NCBI RefSeq assembly: GCF_030445035.2
Contig: NC_080677.1
Coordinates: forward strand, 158,597,169-158,661,168
DNA length: 64,000 nucleotides
Origin: Dasypus novemcinctus
Taxonomy: Eukaryota > Chordata > Mammalia > Cingulata > Dasypodidae
Direction of reading: 5' to 3'
In this document: positions 60,961-64,000 of the stretch, piece after piece
Position numbering within the stretch: the first letter of the stretch is position 1
Layout: every line of letters starts with the position of its first letter
Program-made: the position numbers and the translations under genes
The notes under the pieces: model-generated
The model's database searches: none
The model's input: only the letters and a program-made list of their open reading frames with translations
Told to the model about the DNA's origin: nothing

Positions 60961-61645
60961 ATTTATTTTGACCCAGCTCTTTTCCTTCTGGGATTGTGTG
61001 TGCATGTATGTGTGTGAAGATTTTCCAGTCACTGGAAATAACACTTTAAAGGCTTTACTTTGTCAATGGTATAAAAACAGTTTACTATTATTTTGATAGC
61101 TATCCCCAGGAAATAATCTCCATCGACATCTCAGGTTATATGATGTGCTAAAATCTAAGAGGCATTTGGAGAGATCTCTGAGAGAACTTCAGAGTTGACA
61201 TTTGCTTAGAAAATTACAAAAAGAAATCCTTTCAGTTCCATATTCCCATTTGCACCAACTCCTTTGCACAGTGAAAAAAAATGGACTCAACAAATGAAAT
61301 TAGTTAAACTACTCAGTGGATTCTCTGTTGGGTCAGTGGGTTCACGAAAGATGTAAAAGACATTAAAAATGGTAATGACTAATTTCTAACTAACTTACTA
61401 CAGAAAAAGTCACTGTTAAGATAATTTACACATCACAAAATTTCCTGGAAAAATATGAATTCCTCGCCTCTCAAATGCTAGCAGACCCATTTTTTGCCCG
61501 TACCCATTATCCTCTGCATGTTCCCTCCCATCTCTTGAGCTGGGTTTTCTGGAATGAACCATCTTCACTAAGACTGCAAATACCCCAAATAGCTGTCCCC
61601 ATGGATCCCAGTTCTAGACGCTTCCTCCTATTTGTTTTTCTACAT

Positions 61646-61822
61646 CAGTGGTTTTCAACCTTGGCTTTGCACTGGAGTCCCCTGGAGAACTTTCAGAACA
61701 ATTTGCCGACCCCTCCCAAAACACATGAATTAAATTCTCCAGGGTTATGATCTGGTCACCAGTACTTTTTAAAAAAGTCAGGGATGCTTCTGCTGAGCAG
61801 CCTGGGTTGCAAACCTCCAGCG
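61646..61822 (+). mobile_element. MER5A-like MITE (hAT-Charlie)
   Basis: It begins cagtggttttcaaccttggc and ends near cctgggttgcaaacctcc, with an internal ggagtcccctggagaacttt. Both ends match the MER5A terminal repeats. Confidence 0.85.
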
Positions 61823-62240
61823 CTAATTGGAAGTCTCCATTTAAAGACCTCAACAGAGTCTGCCCCAGCCATGCTCCTGATTAGAAACCTGTTTTGGGCA
61901 TCCGAAGCCTCTACGGCTCCCTTCTGTGCTTGTGACTGAGCACCAGCTTCCCTTGGGGAATGAGGCAACTCTGGTAACCATTCTTGCAGCTCTGTGATGC
62001 TGGTCAAGGTTATCACCTAATTATTGATTTTAAGGCATCATCAACCCGCTCTCAGAAAGTGGCAGAGCAAATGGGGTTGCTGTAAGTTCTGATATACTGG
62101 TCCTGGACCTCCTGGCTCTGCAAAAGCCCACGGAAGGGAAAGGGGCCGCTGCACCATCTGACCGCCCCACCCCGGGCCGTATCGTGGGAAAAGCCCACCA
62201 GACACCCGGTGCACAGACGGAAGGGTCTTGTGTCGCTTAC

Positions 62241-62330
62241 CTTTGAGAGGCGACTCATTCTTTCTTCGTTGTCCTCCAGGGTCCGCAAACTCGGCGGCAC
62301 ATACCAGAAGCAGACGTTGGTGTGCTGGGG
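62241..62330 (-). CDS. GAD2: GAD2 penultimate coding exon (exon 15 by human numbering)
   Basis: The minus strand encodes 30 residues beginning [18 protein letters not shown] and ending ERMSRLSK (human residues 499-528), in the C-terminal domain of glutamate decarboxylase 2. The acceptor is ctctgtag before CCCCAG and the donor is AAG followed by gtaagc. Both are strong and phase 0. The intron upstream is short (664 bp) and the one downstream is about 5.5 kb. The residue after WY is Val where I remember Ile in human, a conservative change. No break is seen. This C-terminal domain is also a known target of GAD65 autoantibodies in type 1 diabetes; that is family knowledge, not something the sequence shows. 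Confidence 0.97.
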
Positions 62331-62994
62331 CTACAGAGATGGAAGTGAGACTCACAGATAGCCCGCACTGGCAATTTTGAAAATCCCAAGGACATTTGAA
62401 ATCTATTTACTTGGCAGATTCGGAATACAATTCCTATTTTCAAATCAGTAATTGCCTTCGGGGTGCCTGACTTTCACCTTGTACCATCATTATTGTATTT
62501 GATTTTTGCTCCAGCGCCCCGAAAAGCTACCTTGTTTTGACCTTTGTAATTGTCCCACCTACCCAGGAAGCACATCATTTACACCTGAAAAGTAGCAATG
62601 ATAAGAACTGAAAGTAGGGAGAGGGAAGAATAGGTTTAATATGGGGGCATTTTGGGGACATTGGAATTGTCCTGCATGACATTGCAATGACAGATACAGG
62701 CCATTATATATTTTGTCATAACCTACAAAATTGTGCAGGACTGAGTGTAAGCTATTACGTCAGTTATAATCCATGATTAGTTGCAATTGTTCCTCAATTG
62801 CAGCAGATGTACCACACTAACGAAAGACATTGTTAATGTGGGGAAGTGTGGGAGGGGGACGGGGGAGCAAATGAGAATCCCCTATATTTTTTATGTAATC
62901 TAAAGCTTCTTAAATAAAAATAAAAATTAATTAATTTTTAAAAAAGAATTGGAATTGAGTAAACTTTTGGGATGGTAGAAATCAGGGCACATAC
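62331..62994 (-). other. GAD2: GAD2 intron between exons 14 and 15
   Basis: This 664-bp intron has GT-AG ends on the minus strand (gtatgt ... tctgtag). About half of it is a poly(A)-tailed interspersed repeat lying antisense to the gene (listed separately near 62606-62945). The remaining sequence shows no motif I recognise. Confidence 0.93.
62606..62945 (+). mobile_element. Poly(A)-tailed L1-like 3' end in a GAD2 intron
   Basis: Third copy of the 3' end seen at 49340 and 4622: gagggaagaataggtttaat, gacagatacaggccattata, aatgtggggaagtgtggg, tail aaataaaaataaaaatta. It is inserted antisense to GAD2 between exons 14 and 15. Confidence 0.75.
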
Positions 62995-63102
62995 CTTTCC
63001 ATCAAATACCATTTCATATCCTTCTCGGTTTTTTATGATATTGTATAAGTACTCGGCCAGTTCCAAACACTTATCAATCTGTGCTTCAAACCCAGTCGTC
63101 CC
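62995..63102 (-). CDS. GAD2: GAD2 third-from-last coding exon (exon 14 by human numbering)
   Basis: This exon is part of glutamate decarboxylase 2 (GAD65), the PLP-dependent, synaptic-vesicle-associated enzyme that converts glutamate to GABA. The minus strand reads 36 whole codons, from [18 protein letters not shown] to [11 protein letters not shown], and matches the start of the C-terminal domain (human residues 463-498). The acceptor is a pyrimidine-rich stretch ending in TTAG before GGGACG. The donor is AAG followed by gtatgt. Both boundaries are phase 0, so the frame runs directly into the next exon. No stop or frameshift is present. From memory, the AQ-ID stretch differs from human at one or two residues. 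The wording [20 protein letters not shown] favours GAD65 over its paralogue GAD67. Exon 13 is not in the window. Confidence 0.97.
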
Positions 63103-64000
63103 CTAAGTAAGAGAAGAACAAAGCCTGTGAGGTGGGCTGGGAAGGGGGGTTGGGCAATGATCCCCCTGCCATTTTGTCTCAGCCCTGCTGTGGCCCTGTC
63201 CCCACCCCAGCTGGAGTTTCTAGCGGCTTTCCTGGCTAGGATTTCCCCCTGTCATGCTCTCCCCCTCAGGGGCTTTTGTTCCTGTCCATTTCATTACTAC
63301 TTGGTGGCACCTCTGCTTCCCGAGCCTCCATTCCCAAGGCAATTATTTTGATTACTCAAGGGGAAAATTTGCCTCCGCCTTTCATGGGCAATCATGGAAG
63401 TCATTACCAGCGGGCAGGCTGGGCGATTCCCTTCCTGCGAGAAGGAGCATCCTTGGTGACCCTTCCCCACCCATCATGTCAATTTCCCACCCCCACAGCC
63501 CATCTTCGTTGGCCAATGCTTGCCTCTTACAGAACAGAGTGCTCAATGAACGTTTGCAGAAGGAACGACGGAACGAATGAATGACCCTTAGGGAGCCTGC
63601 CGGTGCTTTTCTCGGGGTGGCCTGCCATTCCGCGGAGCTCATGAGAGTGCTCCTTTGTGGACAGATGACTCACAGGTTTGTAATGGGTGAACATCAAAGA
63701 GGTTGTTAGTCTCCAACTTTAGAAACCCTGGCTCTGGACTTACAAAAAACAGCAGAACAGCCTTGGACTGGAGCTGTTTAATTGCAGTCAGGACCCACCG
63801 GGGAATTACTTTTCAAAATGGCTTTCCTGCTACGGCCAGCAGTGCTAATGGAAAGCTTAGGCCATCAGGTAATGCTCACCCCAGGAGCCCTCAGAACTGG
63901 CCTATGAGCTAATCCAACCCAGAAACCAGAGGAAGCGATTGCAATGGAGACAAAGTGGTTCTGCTCTCCTGGACTCACCTGGACTCATCATCTCAGCTAA
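63103..64000 (-). other. GAD2: GAD2 intron upstream of exon 14 (partial)
   Basis: This sequence precedes the exon 14 acceptor and runs off the window edge. I looked for exon 13, which should end in codons for a Trp-Arg-Ala-Lys motif next to a donor site, and found none. The part near 63130-63480 is moderately GC-rich and unique. I see no repeat or regulatory element I can name. Confidence 0.8.

Larger units (their letters stand above)
56734..62240 (-). other. GAD2: GAD2 intron between exons 15 and 16
   Basis: This roughly 5.5 kb intron runs from gtaagc at 62240 to the acceptor ccaacag at 56734. It contains a MaLR-like LTR (59235-59702), a 30-bp-unit minisatellite (60283-60408), a tagccaca-type DNA element (60845-60960) and a MER5A-like MITE (61646-61822). 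The stretch 56740-59230 is mostly unique sequence with possible weak L2 similarity near 57380-57800. No further exon is needed or seen, because exons 15 and 16 join in frame. Confidence 0.9.

Noticed and set aside
63900..64000. Possible GAD2 exon 13 at the window edge
   Set aside because: No codons for the expected exon 13 C-terminus and no matching donor on the minus strand.

Overview
This is a mammalian nuclear genomic window, almost certainly from a xenarthran and most likely an armadillo (Dasypus). The lineage call rests on many tRNA-derived SINEs of the DAS type, short and long, in both orientations. The rest of the repeat load is ordinary for a eutherian: L1, HAL1, L2, MIR, MER5A, a Charlie-type hAT fossil, and ERVL, MaLR and other ERV LTRs. 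I see no bacterial, phage or CRISPR features.

The only protein-coding gene I can support is the 3' end of GAD2 (glutamate decarboxylase 2, GAD65) on the minus strand. The last three coding exons lie at 63102-62995, 62330-62241 and 56733-56560. Together they encode 123 residues, equivalent to residues 463-585 of the 585-residue human protein, in one open phase-0 frame with canonical splice sites. Exon 13 and everything upstream, including the PLP lysine, lie beyond 64000. About 3.4 kb downstream of the stop has no recognisable interspersed repeat and ends in a cluster of three AATAAA signals at 53097-53222. This fits a long 3' UTR and the roughly 5.7 kb brain GAD65 mRNA that I recall. A closer pair of signals at 56150-56184 would give a short isoform. 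The distal part of the proposed UTR holds a GC-rich block with a 4 x 27 bp G-rich minisatellite.

The remainder (1-53080) is the intergenic region downstream of GAD2. In human the next gene in that direction is APBB1IP, and I see none of it here. The region records layered insertions: an L1 split by a solo LTR with a perfect 6-bp target duplication; a MIR split by a MaLR-like LTR that is itself split by another solo LTR with a perfect 5-bp duplication; a Charlie-type transposase fossil split by a DAS SINE; a HAL1 carrying a DAS SINE with a 14-bp duplication; and a SINE that appears dimeric.

Layout on the plus strand: 1-3.8 kb unique AT-rich DNA; 3.8-8.0 kb L1 pieces head to head; 9-9.7 kb possible degenerate coding sequence; 10-14.6 kb SINEs, an ERVL LTR, Charlie and L1; 14.7-20.8 kb L2, LTR, GC-rich unique DNA, SINE, L1 and MIR; 21.1-24.3 kb antisense L1 with solo LTR; 24.3-32 kb mostly unique DNA with two MaLR-like LTRs; 32.1-34.4 kb HAL1 and SINEs; 38.4-40.8 kb LTR cluster; 41.2-44 kb SINE, L2 and MaLR; 44-53 kb unique DNA with MIRs, SINE and L1 3' ends; 53.1-63.1 kb GAD2; 63.1-64 kb GAD2 intron. 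I found no convincing novel biological system. The most interesting items are the GAD2 3' UTR structure, the nested solo LTRs and the dimeric SINE. Repeat family names come from remembered consensus sequences, not from a search.
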